Assembly (NCBI RefSeq): GCF_014207535.1
Contig: NZ_JACHGK010000006.1
Location: 62,001-126,000 of the forward strand
Source of the DNA: Bacillus benzoevorans
GTDB lineage: Bacteria > Bacillota > Bacilli > Bacillales > Cytobacillaceae
Reading direction: 5' to 3'
Length of the DNA: 64,000 bases
Part shown: in pieces, positions 51,949 through 60,964 of the stretch
Layout of the letters: each line of letters starts with the position of its first letter
Numbering within the stretch: the first letter of the stretch is position 1
Position numbers and translations under genes: made by a program
Notes under the pieces: model-generated
What the model saw: only the letters and a program-made list of their open reading frames with translations
Told to the model about the DNA's origin: nothing
Databases searched by the model: none

Positions 51949-52622
51949 GACGGTATTCCCTCCATTAAATTCTGCTGTTTCATAAAGTCTTCCACCGTAT
52001 ATTTCTCCAATTTATGTTCATTTAAAAAAGCCACATGGGAGCATATCTGTTTAATTTCGTCCATGTGATGGGAAGATAGCAAAATCGTTTTGTCATGCAG
52101 TGATCTCAGCACTTCCAATACTTCTCTTCTCCCCATTGGATCGAGACCGCTGGTCGGCTCATCCAAAATCAGAATCGGTGCATCCTGATAAAGGGTAATC
52201 GCCAGACCAAGGCGCTGCAGCATTCCTTTTGAATAGCTTTTGACAGGGGCGTTGCGGTCATCCCACAGCCTTACGGATTGTAGGATCTGAGCAATTCTCT
52301 CCTCATCCGCCTTTTTTCCTGAAACCTGGGCGAAAAAGATCATGTTTTCCATTCCTGTCAGCGTGGGATAAAGAGCAAATTTCTCCGGTAAATAAGCGAT
52401 ATCCCCGAGAGGTCTTTTTTTACCTGACGCCAGTTTGTCATTGATCGTGATTTTCCCCTTTTTAACAGGAAGGAGCCCGAGAAGACAGTTGATTAAGGTT
52501 GATTTCCCGGCACCATTTCTGCCGATAAGGGCACATACTTCATTTTTCGCAATAAATAAATCAACGTGGTCGAGGACGAGCTTCGTTCCATACATTTGTG
52601 TCAGCTGTTGAATGCCAATCAT
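51945..52622 (-). CDS. nosF: Nos system ABC transporter ATPase
   Basis: 226 residues. Walker A GRNGAGKST, signature SYSKGMLQRLGLA, Walker B LILDEPTSGLDP and the switch histidine SSHHMDE are present. With NosY and NosD it is needed to assemble the copper-sulfur CuZ centre of nitrous oxide reductase, presumably by exporting a sulfur species or energising NosD. The ATG at 52622 overlaps the nosY stop (ATGA) and has GGAGG 8 bases upstream; the longer frame upstream is not used. Confidence 0.9.
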   Translation of the reverse strand: MIGIQQLTQMYGTKLVLDHVDLFIAKNEVCALIGRNGAGKSTLINCLLGLLPVKKGKITINDKLASGKKRPLGDIAYLPEKFALYPTLTGMENMIFFAQVSGKKADEERIAQILQSVRLWDDRNAPVKSYSKGMLQRLGLAITLYQDAPILILDEPTSGLDPMGRREVLEVLRSLHDKTILLSSHHMDEIKQICSHVAFLNEHKLEKYTVEDFMKQQNLMEGIPS

Positions 52623-53416
52623 TCCGCTGCCTCCTTTCGGTTTAAGCCAAGTGCCGTGAAGAATGAAACCAATGATAATAGAAGCCAGTTGGCGAGCATG
52701 AATACTCCGGGCTTCGTCCACATAAAGGACTGCAGGAGCTTTGACATATGGTCGAATGAATTCACTTCTAAGCCAGTTTCGAGAAAGATTCGCCCTGTTT
52801 GAATCGGGTTAAGAAAAAAGACAAAGGAAAAGAGCTTAACATTGTCATACGTAACATCAGGCAGAAAGGATAAGAGCATGAAATCATGCATAAAGAAAAA
52901 GTAAAACCACACGAAAATGGCAATGCCGACAATTTGCATCCGTGAGCGGCTGAACGAGCCAATGGCAATACCGATTTGCGTAAAAATAAACGTCATGCTG
53001 AGAATAACCGTAAGAAAGACGAGGTATTTCCCGAAATCAAGCGAAAACATGAACTTTATCGGCGCTAAGTACAGCATGAACCAGATGAGCACAACACCAA
53101 GTAAAACGCTTTGGATGGCGATGCTTTTTTTCAATAAAAAGCTGCCTGTGCTGTCCTGTTTTGATATCAGCATGACAAAGGTTTTCTGTTCCTTTTCCTG
53201 AAATATCGAGAAGGCCCCGAGAAACAGGCAAAGGATCGGAATGAAATAAAGCAGTAAATCATACAAGTTAATTAGGAGAATGTAGAATCCTTGTTCAATG
53301 GAAAGTTCTGAGGATTGCACAAGAATGCTGACTGAAACAAGGATAATTATACTTAAGAAAAACCACAATCCCTTTCCTCTTATGTTCTCCTTCCATTCCT
53401 TCCAAATATAGAACAT
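52619..53416 (-). CDS. nosY: Nos system ABC transporter permease
   Basis: 265 residues with six membrane segments and the ABC-2-like FQEKEQKTFVMLISKQ coupling loop. It overlaps the end of nosD by 37 bases and the start of nosF by 4, so the three are tightly coupled. Its partner is NosF. AAGGGAGA precedes the ATG. Confidence 0.88.
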   Translation of the reverse strand: MFYIWKEWKENIRGKGLWFFLSIIILVSVSILVQSSELSIEQGFYILLINLYDLLLYFIPILCLFLGAFSIFQEKEQKTFVMLISKQDSTGSFLLKKSIAIQSVLLGVVLIWFMLYLAPIKFMFSLDFGKYLVFLTVILSMTFIFTQIGIAIGSFSRSRMQIVGIAIFVWFYFFFMHDFMLLSFLPDVTYDNVKLFSFVFFLNPIQTGRIFLETGLEVNSFDHMSKLLQSFMWTKPGVFMLANWLLLSLVSFFTALGLNRKEAAE

Positions 53417-54720
53417 AGTACATGTCTCCCTTTTAGTAAAATAAAACCTGCGGCAACTATTGCTGCCGCCAGCCAGATCCAGCCCTGTGTTTTCTCTGAA
53501 ACAGATGGCAGCGGATAAGGGTCCTCGAAGATAGCTTCCTCATTGTTAAATAGTTCATTCATTTTTTCATAGACGCCAATCGCCGGGCTTTTTAAAAATA
53601 AATAGGTTAATTCCTGCTCCTCTATTAATTTGTTTAAGGAGGAGTAATAGGTAACGGGCTGGTCGCCAATGCCATTCGCATCCAAATCGGTTAAAGGAAA
53701 GGTGCTTCCCCATTGATTTCCTTTCTCATTAAGGTGCCAGCTGTTACGTCCCTGGCCTCCGAGTGTGGCAACAGGAATTGTATTTTCCTCAATCTGATTT
53801 AAGGTAAAGATTTGTTCATTGGAGCTGGCCCAAAGCTCAACACCGACTTGATTTTTTATAATCTGATTGTTTTTATAGAGATCCCTCGTTGCTTGATCAA
53901 TATAGAGACCCCTCTGGTTTAAAAAGAAAAGGTTATTTTCAATGGTTGAATCATTGGATGACAGGAGCAAGAGACCGAATGATTTATATCCGTAGTTAAA
54001 AATAAACTCATTGTCTGACAAGGTTAATTCATTCGATTGCATAATCGCGGCACCGCCGGTATTAAAGGTAAAAGTATTGTGTTTAAACGTATTTTTGTTG
54101 GAATACATATAATGCAGTCCATAGCGTGTCTCACTGATATGATTATGGTCGCTGATATTTCCGTCTGCATGATCAAAGAACATACCATCCCTGGTTTCTT
54201 TAATGGTGTTATTTTTCAATGTGTTATCATTTGCATAATAAATATGCAGCCCATTTCCTTGCTCGGCTATGATTCCTTTGCCCATGCCGGTTACGGTCAC
54301 GTTTTGCAGGAGATTGTGATGGGCCTGGCTTAAATAAACACCGTGGAAAGAATCGCTGATGGTTAATCCGTCAATGATGTTGTTGTTGCTGTAAACCTTC
54401 ACCGCAGCAAATTCCTCGGATGTGTTGCGGTTCATGCTGCCGTGTGTGACGGTGAAGTTTTTCAGGGTCACCCCGGGGGCGCGGACGGAAATGACATTTC
54501 CCGTCCCGTCTCCTTTGATGACAGTTTTCTTGCTGCCGATGAGCGTCATCGGCTTGTCGATCACAATATTTCCTTCATACGTCTTATCTTCAAGCTGCAA
54601 GACCGCACCTTCCTCGAGGGAATCAATCATGGACTGTACATTGTCTGCAGCCATATTCTTATTTGGTGAGGCGAATACGATCATTGCTGTGATGAAAAAT
54701 AAGAGCATGTGTTTTTTCAT
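53380..54720 (-). CDS. nosD: NosD, copper-sulfur centre maturation protein
   Basis: 446 residues. Signal peptide at the start, then a right-handed beta-helix of parallel repeats (about 50-390; the NNTIKETRDG / NLFFLNQRGL pattern) typical of NosD/CASH carbohydrate-binding-like proteins, and a C-terminal membrane segment (about 415-435), so it is anchored outside the cell. The ATG at 54720 overlaps the nosB stop codon. It works with NosFY in building the CuZ site of NosZ. Confidence 0.92.
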   Translation of the reverse strand: MKKHMLLFFITAMIVFASPNKNMAADNVQSMIDSLEEGAVLQLEDKTYEGNIVIDKPMTLIGSKKTVIKGDGTGNVISVRAPGVTLKNFTVTHGSMNRNTSEEFAAVKVYSNNNIIDGLTISDSFHGVYLSQAHHNLLQNVTVTGMGKGIIAEQGNGLHIYYANDNTLKNNTIKETRDGMFFDHADGNISDHNHISETRYGLHYMYSNKNTFKHNTFTFNTGGAAIMQSNELTLSDNEFIFNYGYKSFGLLLLSSNDSTIENNLFFLNQRGLYIDQATRDLYKNNQIIKNQVGVELWASSNEQIFTLNQIEENTIPVATLGGQGRNSWHLNEKGNQWGSTFPLTDLDANGIGDQPVTYYSSLNKLIEEQELTYLFLKSPAIGVYEKMNELFNNEEAIFEDPYPLPSVSEKTQGWIWLAAAIVAAGFILLKGRHVLCSIFGRNGRRT

Positions 54721-55283
54721 TGTTTCCGTTCCTTCCATAAAGGAATTAATAGTAAAATGAATGCCGCAATGACAAAATAGGTTCCGATTCCAAGAATGCT
54801 GTGGGTGGTAAAGTTGGCAATAATATTCTCCCCAATAATGGGAGGAACAAACGGATCCATTTCAATCGGTGCTGTTGGATCAAGGTTTGTGCCAAATTGT
54901 TTTAGCGCGTGGTGCAAATCCCAGACTCCGGCAGACCCGCCAACGATACATAAGCCAATTAAAAAGTAGAGATAGCCTTTTTTGCGAATAATCGCACCGA
55001 TTAAGACGAGCAGTGCCAATCCGCCGATTAAATAGGGAAGATACTGCAGCTCAGGGAAATTTTCCTCGCCGAATTCTGCCATGCCGATATAATGATTCAA
55101 GGCATTGATATTATCAAGCTGTCCTTCAAGTCTGTCAGGGTAAACGATAATATTTAATCCTTCCGGATACTGCGGGGCAAAGAACTCCATCCGCCACCAG
55201 GGAAAGAATATCGAAACGACGATAAGCAGTGCTGCTGTCACGAGCATAATGGATGAAAAGGCTGAGAGTTTTTTTCCTTTCAT
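54717..55283 (-). CDS. nosB: NosB-like membrane protein of the clade II nos operon
   Basis: 188 residues with four membrane segments (about 10-30, 85-100, 105-125, 160-180) and an extracytoplasmic loop after the first. Clade II (Sec-type) nos operons carry such a four-helix protein right after nosZ; its function is unknown. The ATG at 55283 with AAAGG upstream is preferred to the GTG three codons earlier. It ends in an ATGA overlap with nosD. Confidence 0.8.
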   Translation of the reverse strand: MKGKKLSAFSSIMLVTAALLIVVSIFFPWWRMEFFAPQYPEGLNIIVYPDRLEGQLDNINALNHYIGMAEFGEENFPELQYLPYLIGGLALLVLIGAIIRKKGYLYFLIGLCIVGGSAGVWDLHHALKQFGTNLDPTAPIEMDPFVPPIIGENIIANFTTHSILGIGTYFVIAAFILLLIPLWKERKQ

Positions 55284-55341
55284 TGTGAACACGCCTTTCT
55301 TTGTTTATGTTAAAACAGGATGCTAGTTTCCTTTTTTAGAA

Positions 55342-55411
55342 GGCCGTGTTAAAGATTAATGTTGATCGCTAGTAGTCTCAGTAGGGGTCAACAGCATTGT
55401 TTAACCAAGCC
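55342..55411. mobile_element. MITE-like repeat, short deleted copy
   Basis: Starts GGCCGTGTTAAAGATTAATG and ends with the complement of GGCTTGGTTAAACAATGCTG, both resembling the ends of the 185- and 250-bp copies, with only 25 bases left between them. It sits in the nosZ-nosB gap. Confidence 0.55.
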
Positions 55412-55429
55412 TGATTGTAATAGAGGGAA

Positions 55430-55454
55430 GGGTACCATATTCAATATGATACCC
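55430..55454 (-). other. RNA hairpin after nosZ
   Basis: GGGTACCATATT and AATATGATACCC form a near-perfect stem just after the nosZ stop, without a T-run. It may stabilise the nosZ mRNA 3' end or give partial termination. Confidence 0.5.
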
Positions 55455-55472
55455 TCACATCTATAATCCTTA

Positions 55473-57341
55473 TTATTTAGGTTTGACCAGCAGATAACCT
55501 GACATTTCTTGGTGTAAGGCTGAGCAGAAGTTTGTGCAGTATAGCGGGAATGTACCAGCTTTATCTGCCGTAAAGACAAGGGTATTCGTTTGTCCTGGCT
55601 GAACTTCCATATTCAAGTCATACTTATTAATGCCGAAGCCATGGGTAATATCCTGGTCAAGGTCGATATTGGTTAAGTGAATATATACTTTATCGCCTTG
55701 ATTTACTTCAATGACGTCAGGGCGTTTTGCTTTAGCGTCAAAGGTAAATTTAGAACGCATTGCTGTACCATAGACGTGAACTTCATTCCCTTTGCGTTCA
55801 ATTCTGGCATCTTCATTACTGGAGATGGCATCAGGATTTTTCTTATCAATATCATAGACAGAAATCGTCTTAATCTTGTCTGCTTTAATCATTTGTGCGT
55901 AGTGCGGTTCTGGGTCAACTGGTGCAGATTGAATCACTTCCATCTTCTTGCCCGCTAAATCGATTAACTGCATCGACTCTGGGTGTGATGGTCCAACAGA
56001 TAGATAGGTGTCTTTTGCCAGTTTGTTCAGAGCAACGATGTATTTACCATCTGGAGAAGCGGTATCCCCTTCAGCAGCTGCTGCGTGTCCTGGTGAATAT
56101 TGAACAGCCACGCGGTCTAACGTTTCACCTGTGTTTGGATCCCATTTCACAATTTCAGAAGAGATGAACATCGTTGTAAGGGCCATGCCTTTATCATCAA
56201 ATTGAGTGTGCAGCGGTCCAAGGGCATTTTCAGGGTTTACTTCTCTTTCCATAACAGATTCATATTTCAGCACAGGAATTCCATTGCGTTCGCCTTCGAA
56301 GTCACCTTTTTTAACGGCTTCAAATGCTTTTTCGAAAGAGAATACAGTCATTGCAGGTGCCAGTTTACCTGAAGCGATAAAGCGTGTGCCATCTGGTGTA
56401 ACGTCAACTCCGTGCGGAGATTTTGCTACTGGTACAAGGTAAATACCGCCTTTATGTTTTTCAGGGAAGATCATTTTTTGTCCTGTTACTTCATCGTACT
56501 TACCGTCTTGAATCATCTTTTCAAGCTCTTTCCAGTTGAAGAGAACGATATAGTCGCGGTCAGCCTGTGATGCATTGATTTCCAGGTTCGTTGTTGCTTC
56601 TTCTGTGTTGTAGGTTGTCATAACAGCCCAGTCGCTTGACATGCCTTTACCAGCGTCAGATAAGTCATAAGACCATGGCGGAAGAGCTACTTGGTAAGCG
56701 ACATTTAATTTTTCTTTTTCTTGATCAAACGTTACGGCTGACATTACGCCGCGGTATTTCTCGCTGTAATCATCCAAGCTTGCATATTCACTGCCGATTG
56801 GAACAGCAAAGCGGGTTGGCAGGAACATATATTCAGTGTTCTCGGTAACGAAGGCCGCACAGTGAGGTCCGCTCGTGTTAGGAACATTAATGATATCTCT
56901 TGTTGTGAAAGTTTCTAAGTTTACAACGGCTGCACGGCTGTTAGCGACGTCTGTGGCAAATAAGTATTTACCGTCATATTCGCCTTTTGTTTCAGAAATA
57001 GCCGGGTGGTGCAGGTCACCCCATGTAAAATCGCCTAACATTTTCTTTGAATGTTCATCATAGCCATAGCCTGTTGCTGAATCTGGCGAGAAAACAGGGA
57101 TGGTCCGGATTTTACGCATTGATGGAACCCCGTAAACAAACATTTGCCCGGAGTGTCCGCCGGAAGCCATTAAATAGTATTCATCTTTTTCGCCGAATGG
57201 AACATAAACCTTTTCTGCGTTCGTGTTTTTCGCCGTACTTGTTGCAGTTTGCTCTGTTCTCGGACCGCCGCCGCCAAACACAAGAGTAGCAGCGAGAATT
57301 CCGGCTGCTAAACCTGCAACAGGTGGAATCCATTTATTCAT
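55473..57341 (-). CDS. nosZ: Nitrous oxide reductase, clade II (Sec-exported)
   Basis: 622 residues. It reduces N2O to N2 outside the membrane. The N-terminus is a plain hydrophobic signal/anchor without twin arginines, the mark of clade II. The seven-bladed propeller holds the CuZ histidines in SGGHSG, DLHHPAIS, NTSGPHCAAF, KSPHGVDVTPDG, LGPLHTQF, YSPGHAAAAEGD and VGPSHPES. The C-terminal cupredoxin domain carries the CuA ligands C602, C606, H610 and M613 in CTNFCSALHQEM. AGGAGGG precedes the ATG. Electrons likely come through the adjacent cytochrome NosC. Confidence 0.97.
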   Translation of the reverse strand: MNKWIPPVAGLAAGILAATLVFGGGGPRTEQTATSTAKNTNAEKVYVPFGEKDEYYLMASGGHSGQMFVYGVPSMRKIRTIPVFSPDSATGYGYDEHSKKMLGDFTWGDLHHPAISETKGEYDGKYLFATDVANSRAAVVNLETFTTRDIINVPNTSGPHCAAFVTENTEYMFLPTRFAVPIGSEYASLDDYSEKYRGVMSAVTFDQEKEKLNVAYQVALPPWSYDLSDAGKGMSSDWAVMTTYNTEEATTNLEINASQADRDYIVLFNWKELEKMIQDGKYDEVTGQKMIFPEKHKGGIYLVPVAKSPHGVDVTPDGTRFIASGKLAPAMTVFSFEKAFEAVKKGDFEGERNGIPVLKYESVMEREVNPENALGPLHTQFDDKGMALTTMFISSEIVKWDPNTGETLDRVAVQYSPGHAAAAEGDTASPDGKYIVALNKLAKDTYLSVGPSHPESMQLIDLAGKKMEVIQSAPVDPEPHYAQMIKADKIKTISVYDIDKKNPDAISSNEDARIERKGNEVHVYGTAMRSKFTFDAKAKRPDVIEVNQGDKVYIHLTNIDLDQDITHGFGINKYDLNMEVQPGQTNTLVFTADKAGTFPLYCTNFCSALHQEMSGYLLVKPK

Positions 57342-57437
57342 TTATAACCCTCCTAGTATCAGGTATTTAGGGCAGATGATCAGGTCACCTGCTAATATGG
57401 AAAAACTTCACATGATATGGAACGACTAGAGACTGGA

Positions 57438-57887
57438 TTATTTTTCGGAAGCCTGTTTTAGCATTTCGACTACTTCGTTAATTTCTTCATCCGTTAACGG
57501 ATTGCCGCCAATAACGCCGGACATTACGGCTGAAGTAGGTTGTTTCAGGAATTCATTGATTGGTTTGCCATGTTTTCCTTCAACATTGACATAGGCTTGT
57601 GAAAGGTCAGGACCTGTGGCACCCCCTGCTAAGTCAAGCTTGCTGATCGAGTGACAGCTAAGACAGCCTTTTTTCTGAAAAATAGTGTCCTCTCCTGAAG
57701 CAGTAGCAGTTGCTTGTTCGGTCTTTGCTGCATCAGCGCCTTCTTTTGAAGCGCTTTCAGTTTTTCCTGGATCTGCTGCTGTCTCTGAAGCTTTTTCATC
57801 GGTAGCGCCAACAAGATTAAACCCTAAAGCACCGATGGCAAAACCAAGAAAGAGACTAACGACAAATGTAATGATGTGTTTGTTCAC
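57438..57887 (-). CDS. nosC: NosC, membrane-anchored c-type cytochrome
   Basis: 149 residues. One N-terminal membrane helix (about 5-26), a 40-residue Ala/Thr/Glu-rich linker, then a small class I cytochrome c domain with C75-x-x-C-H79 (GCLSCHS) and a methionine ligand near 119. It is the first gene of the operon, start GTG after GGGGGGAAAA. It should carry electrons from the quinone-linked chain to NosZ. Confidence 0.88.
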   Translation of the reverse strand: MNKHIITFVVSLFLGFAIGALGFNLVGATDEKASETAADPGKTESASKEGADAAKTEQATATASGEDTIFQKKGCLSCHSISKLDLAGGATGPDLSQAYVNVEGKHGKPINEFLKQPTSAVMSGVIGGNPLTDEEINEVVEMLKQASEK

Positions 57888-57938
57888 CTTTTTCCCCCCT
57901 CAGGCATTGTGTTAAGTTATATTTAAAATACCTCTTTA

Positions 57939-57981
57939 ATAGTAGATCGGATACTTTGGATCACCTATGATTTAAATCACA
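57939..57981 (-). promoter_or_regulatory. nos operon promoter with Fnr-type site
   Basis: TGTGA-TTTAAA-TCATA on the minus strand (57966-57981) matches the Fnr/Crp-family site TGTGA-N6-TCACA with one change. TACTAT (57939-57944) is a -10 candidate 32 bases away centre to centre, which puts the site at about -41.5, the class II activator position. Oxygen-limited activation is inferred. Confidence 0.6.
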
Positions 57982-58284
57982 GCTTTCAAGGGGAATTGTG
58001 ACGTTTTTGTGATATAATTTGGGGCTGGAAATTCAGCCATTTCTGCAAATGGTGGGTAAATCCCTATATATAGGGATAGCATTATTTGAATTATGCAAAA
58101 GGTATTTATTCGTTTATGAAATCCGTGTGTATTCTTTGTTAAAGCTAAATGGCTTTTGACAGTACATTTTATTGTTAGAAGCCTTGCTTTTCGCTTTTCC
58201 GATTCTTTTTTAGTAAGATATACATATCGTTTTTTGTATTTGGGTTTTGAAATGGATCATGATATGGAAGGGGGCTGAATAAAA
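57982..58284 (+). promoter_or_regulatory. Leader region before yojF with extended -10 and a perfect palindrome
   Basis: TGTGATATAAT (58008-58018) is a full extended -10 pointing at yojF. ATCCCTATATATAGGGAT (58060-58077) is a perfect 18-bp palindrome in the resulting 260-base leader. No gene seen here. Confidence 0.4.
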
Positions 58285-58632
58285 ATGGAGTCTGTAACGC
58301 CACAAGCGGTACAAAAGGAGCTGGATCGCTTTATCAATCAGAATGTGTACATTCATCTTGAAACAACAAACGGGGCCTATGCTTCGCATCATGATGAAAC
58401 CTTCTTTTCCTCAGGGGCTTATATTCGCAATGCACTTGTGCAGGTTGAGAGAGGAAAAATTACCGGCACGGGTCCGTTTCGTATCGGTTTAAAAATGCCG
58501 CTTGGCTGGATTTATGCCGAGGGAATTACACATTTTGAGGTTGATGCGAAAGAGCGCTTATTATTAGCGGGTCATGACTATCAAGGAAAGCTCGCGGTCT
58601 GCCTCGAGATTAGCAGAACACCGTTTGAATAA
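58285..58632 (+). CDS. yojF: YojF-family protein (DUF1806)
   Basis: 115 residues, beta-rich, without membrane segments. It resembles B. subtilis YojF and, as there, is directly followed by the bacillithiol deacetylase gene (32-base gap), so a link to bacillithiol is suggested by context only. GGGGG precedes the ATG. Confidence 0.85.
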   Translation: MESVTPQAVQKELDRFINQNVYIHLETTNGAYASHHDETFFSSGAYIRNALVQVERGKITGTGPFRIGLKMPLGWIYAEGITHFEVDAKERLLLAGHDYQGKLAVCLEISRTPFE

Positions 58633-58664
58633 CAGGAATTTAATAAAGAAGAGGAGTTAATGGA

Positions 58665-59330
58665 ATGGAAAAAGAACGGCATGTATTAGTTGTCTTTCCC
58701 CATCCTGATGATGAGGCATTTGGGGTCTCCGGCACAATGGCGGCCCATATTGCAAATGGTACACCGGTTACATATGCCTGTTTAACGTTGGGCGAAATGG
58801 GGCGCCACATGGGCTCCCCGCCGTTTGCAACGCGTGAGACGCTGCCGTTCATCCGCAAAGAGGAGCTGCAGAATTCTGCCAAAGCGATTGGCGTGCAGGA
58901 TCTCCGCATGCTGGGGTACCGGGATAAAACAATTGAATTTGAAGATGAAGAAAAGCTTATTAGCGATATTACGGCGATTATCAATGAAGTAAAGCCTTCG
59001 TTAATTATTTCCTTCTATCCGGGATATGCCGTACACCCGGACCATGATGCCTGCGGTGCGGTGGTTGTGAAAGCGGTAGAACGGCTTGCACTAAGCGAGC
59101 GTCCTAAGCTGCATTTGGTTGCATTCGCAAACCATTGCGAGGATGCAATCGGTCAGCCGGATATCCATCATGATGTCAGCCAGTTTGCCCATATAAAAAT
59201 AGCGTCCCTTACGTCCCATCAATCACAAGCGACGTTAATTACAGGGGTTGTGAAGAAATACGAGCAAGGTGACCTTGAGGCGGTAGAACGGGTCCATCAT
59301 GAGCGTTTTTGGACATATCCAAGCAAATAG
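58665..59330 (+). CDS. bshB2: Bacillithiol biosynthesis deacetylase
   Basis: 221 residues, LmbE/PIG-L fold zinc deacetylase. PHPDDEAFGVSGTM holds two zinc ligands and the catalytic aspartate; HPDHDACGAVV holds the third ligand. It removes the acetyl group from GlcNAc-malate, the second step of bacillithiol synthesis; the same family also works on conjugates. GAGGAG precedes the ATG. A terminator follows. Confidence 0.9.
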   Translation: MEKERHVLVVFPHPDDEAFGVSGTMAAHIANGTPVTYACLTLGEMGRHMGSPPFATRETLPFIRKEELQNSAKAIGVQDLRMLGYRDKTIEFEDEEKLISDITAIINEVKPSLIISFYPGYAVHPDHDACGAVVVKAVERLALSERPKLHLVAFANHCEDAIGQPDIHHDVSQFAHIKIASLTSHQSQATLITGVVKKYEQGDLEAVERVHHERFWTYPSK

Positions 59331-59349
59331 TGTGCGGTCATGAAAAAAT

Positions 59350-59381
59350 AGCGGTCCCCTATGCGGGGCGGCTGTTTTTTT
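59350..59381 (+). terminator. bshB2 terminator
   Basis: AGC..CCCC pairs with GGGG..GCT around TATGC, followed by TTTTTTT. Confidence 0.7.
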
Positions 59382-59404
59382 CGTTCCGTTCCTTTTTAAA
59401 ATTT

Positions 59405-59654
59405 GGCTGTGTTAAAGGTCAATGTTGATTTTGGAGGACTTTGTTGATTGGAGTGGAAGGCACGAAGACTCCTCCGAAAATGCTAGCGCATTTTCATCGT
59501 GCGTGGGCGGATTCGAGGAAGCTTATTCAATGTCCTGCGGGAACAGCGAGATAGACGAGACCCCGCAGGCACGAAGTGGCGAGGAGGCTCAGGCGTAGAT
59601 GAGCGGAAAGCGAAGTGCTTGGAACGGAAATCAACAACCAAGTTTAACAGAGCC
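59405..59654. mobile_element. MITE-like repeat, copy B (250 bp)
   Basis: Starts GGCTGTGTTAAAGGTCAATG and ends with the complement of GGCTCTGTTAAACTTGGTTG: imperfect terminal inverted repeats of about 27 bp. Interior blocks such as GAGTGGAAGGCACGAAGACT, GACGAGACCCCGCAGGCACG and GAGGAGGCTC match the 43694 copy in inverted orientation. No coding capacity. Confidence 0.8.
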
Positions 59655-59847
59655 TAAAATTTATCTTTTAGGAGTGATTTAAGTTACTGAGTATCGGTAA
59701 AGGATATACTAAAGTTTGTATATATCTTAAAATAAATGAGCGCGATACCGAAAAAAATCTGCCGTTGATTCAGCTATACTTTATTGCACAGAAAAAGGGA
59801 TTTGGCTTAGCGGTGTTACAGAGTACGGACTAAGAGGTGCTTGAACG

Positions 59848-60453
59848 GTGAAAACAACGGGAATCATACTTGCGGGCGGAAAATCCAGCAGAATGGGGAC
59901 AAACAAGGCACTACTTGATCTCAATGGGAGAAAAGTGATTGAAGGGATTGTCGAAAAACTTGGGGACATCACTGATGAGGTGCTGCTCGTCACCAATACA
60001 TATGCAGATTACGAGTTTTTACAGGTACCGATGATTGGGGATCATTGGAGGGAAATGGGTCCACTCGCCGGTGTGGAGGCAGGCTTGACGGCATCTAAAA
60101 CGGAATACAATCTAATTGTCGCCTGCGATATGCCTTTTATCTCTGTCGAACTGGGCCGTTATCTGCTGGCCTGTCTTGATGAAAGCCAAGCGGCCGTGCC
60201 GCAGATAGATGAAACAAGCCATCCGCTGTTTGCGGCCTACCGCAGGGAAGTGTTAGCGGAAGTAAGGAAGTCACTGGAGAAAAGGGAATTAGGAATGTGG
60301 CGCTTTTTGAAAAAGGTTGAGGCTAAAATAATAACCAAGGATGTATTGGCGAGCCTCGGATTGCCGAATGAGGAGCAGTACTTTTTTAATATGAATAATA
60401 GGGAGCATTATCAAAGAGCTATTCATTTCATTAATAATAATTGTGGGGAATGA
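59848..60453 (+). CDS. mobA: Molybdenum cofactor guanylyltransferase
   Basis: 201 residues. GTP-binding AGGKSSRMGTNKALLDLNG at the start, the metal-type aspartate in VACDMPF and the conserved LAGVEAGL. It attaches GMP to molybdopterin to give the MGD form used by DMSO-reductase-family enzymes such as nitrate reductase and formate dehydrogenase. Start GTG after GAGGTG. It leads a molybdopterin gene set. Confidence 0.9.
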   Translation: MKTTGIILAGGKSSRMGTNKALLDLNGRKVIEGIVEKLGDITDEVLLVTNTYADYEFLQVPMIGDHWREMGPLAGVEAGLTASKTEYNLIVACDMPFISVELGRYLLACLDESQAAVPQIDETSHPLFAAYRREVLAEVRKSLEKRELGMWRFLKKVEAKIITKDVLASLGLPNEEQYFFNMNNREHYQRAIHFINNNCGE

Positions 60454-60496
60454 GGATTTTCCCCATGAAGGGAAAAATCCAGCGGAGGTTTTAATC

Positions 60497-60964
60497 ATGA
60501 AATTTTTTGAAATATCGAAGGAACCGATAAATACACAGCAGGTCATCGATAAAGTAGTGCAGCGTGAAGCCGGGGCCATTACCACCTTTATCGGCACGGT
60601 CAGAGAACTGACACACGGGAAAAGGACCCTCTATCTGATTTATGAAGCATATGAGGAAATGGCCGTGAAAAAGCTGGAGCAGATAGGCCGGGAAATCGAG
60701 GCAAAGTGGGCGGATGCCTGCGTCGCCATTACCCACCGGGTCGGCAGGCTGGATATTACCGATATTGCCGTTGTGATTGCCGTATCAACGCCGCACCGCG
60801 CCGATGCTTATGAAGCAAACCGTTATGCGATTGAAAGGATTAAGGAAATCGTCCCGATTTGGAAGAAAGAGCATTGGGAAGATGGCGAGGAATGGGTAGG
60901 AAACCAGCTGGAAACAGTGGCCTATCCTTCAGGAAAGCCAGAGGAGGGTGATTTAAATGAGTAA
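60497..60964 (+). CDS. moaE: Molybdopterin synthase large subunit
   Basis: 155 residues. Family motifs: GAITTFIGTVRELTHGK, YEAYEEMA, ITHRVGRLDI and VSTPHRADAYEANRYAIERIKEIVPIWKKEHWEDG with the conserved lysines. It uses the MoaD thiocarboxylate to put sulfur into precursor Z. GGAGG precedes the ATG at 60497. It overlaps moaD by 8 bases. Confidence 0.93.
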   Translation: MKFFEISKEPINTQQVIDKVVQREAGAITTFIGTVRELTHGKRTLYLIYEAYEEMAVKKLEQIGREIEAKWADACVAITHRVGRLDITDIAVVIAVSTPHRADAYEANRYAIERIKEIVPIWKKEHWEDGEEWVGNQLETVAYPSGKPEEGDLNE

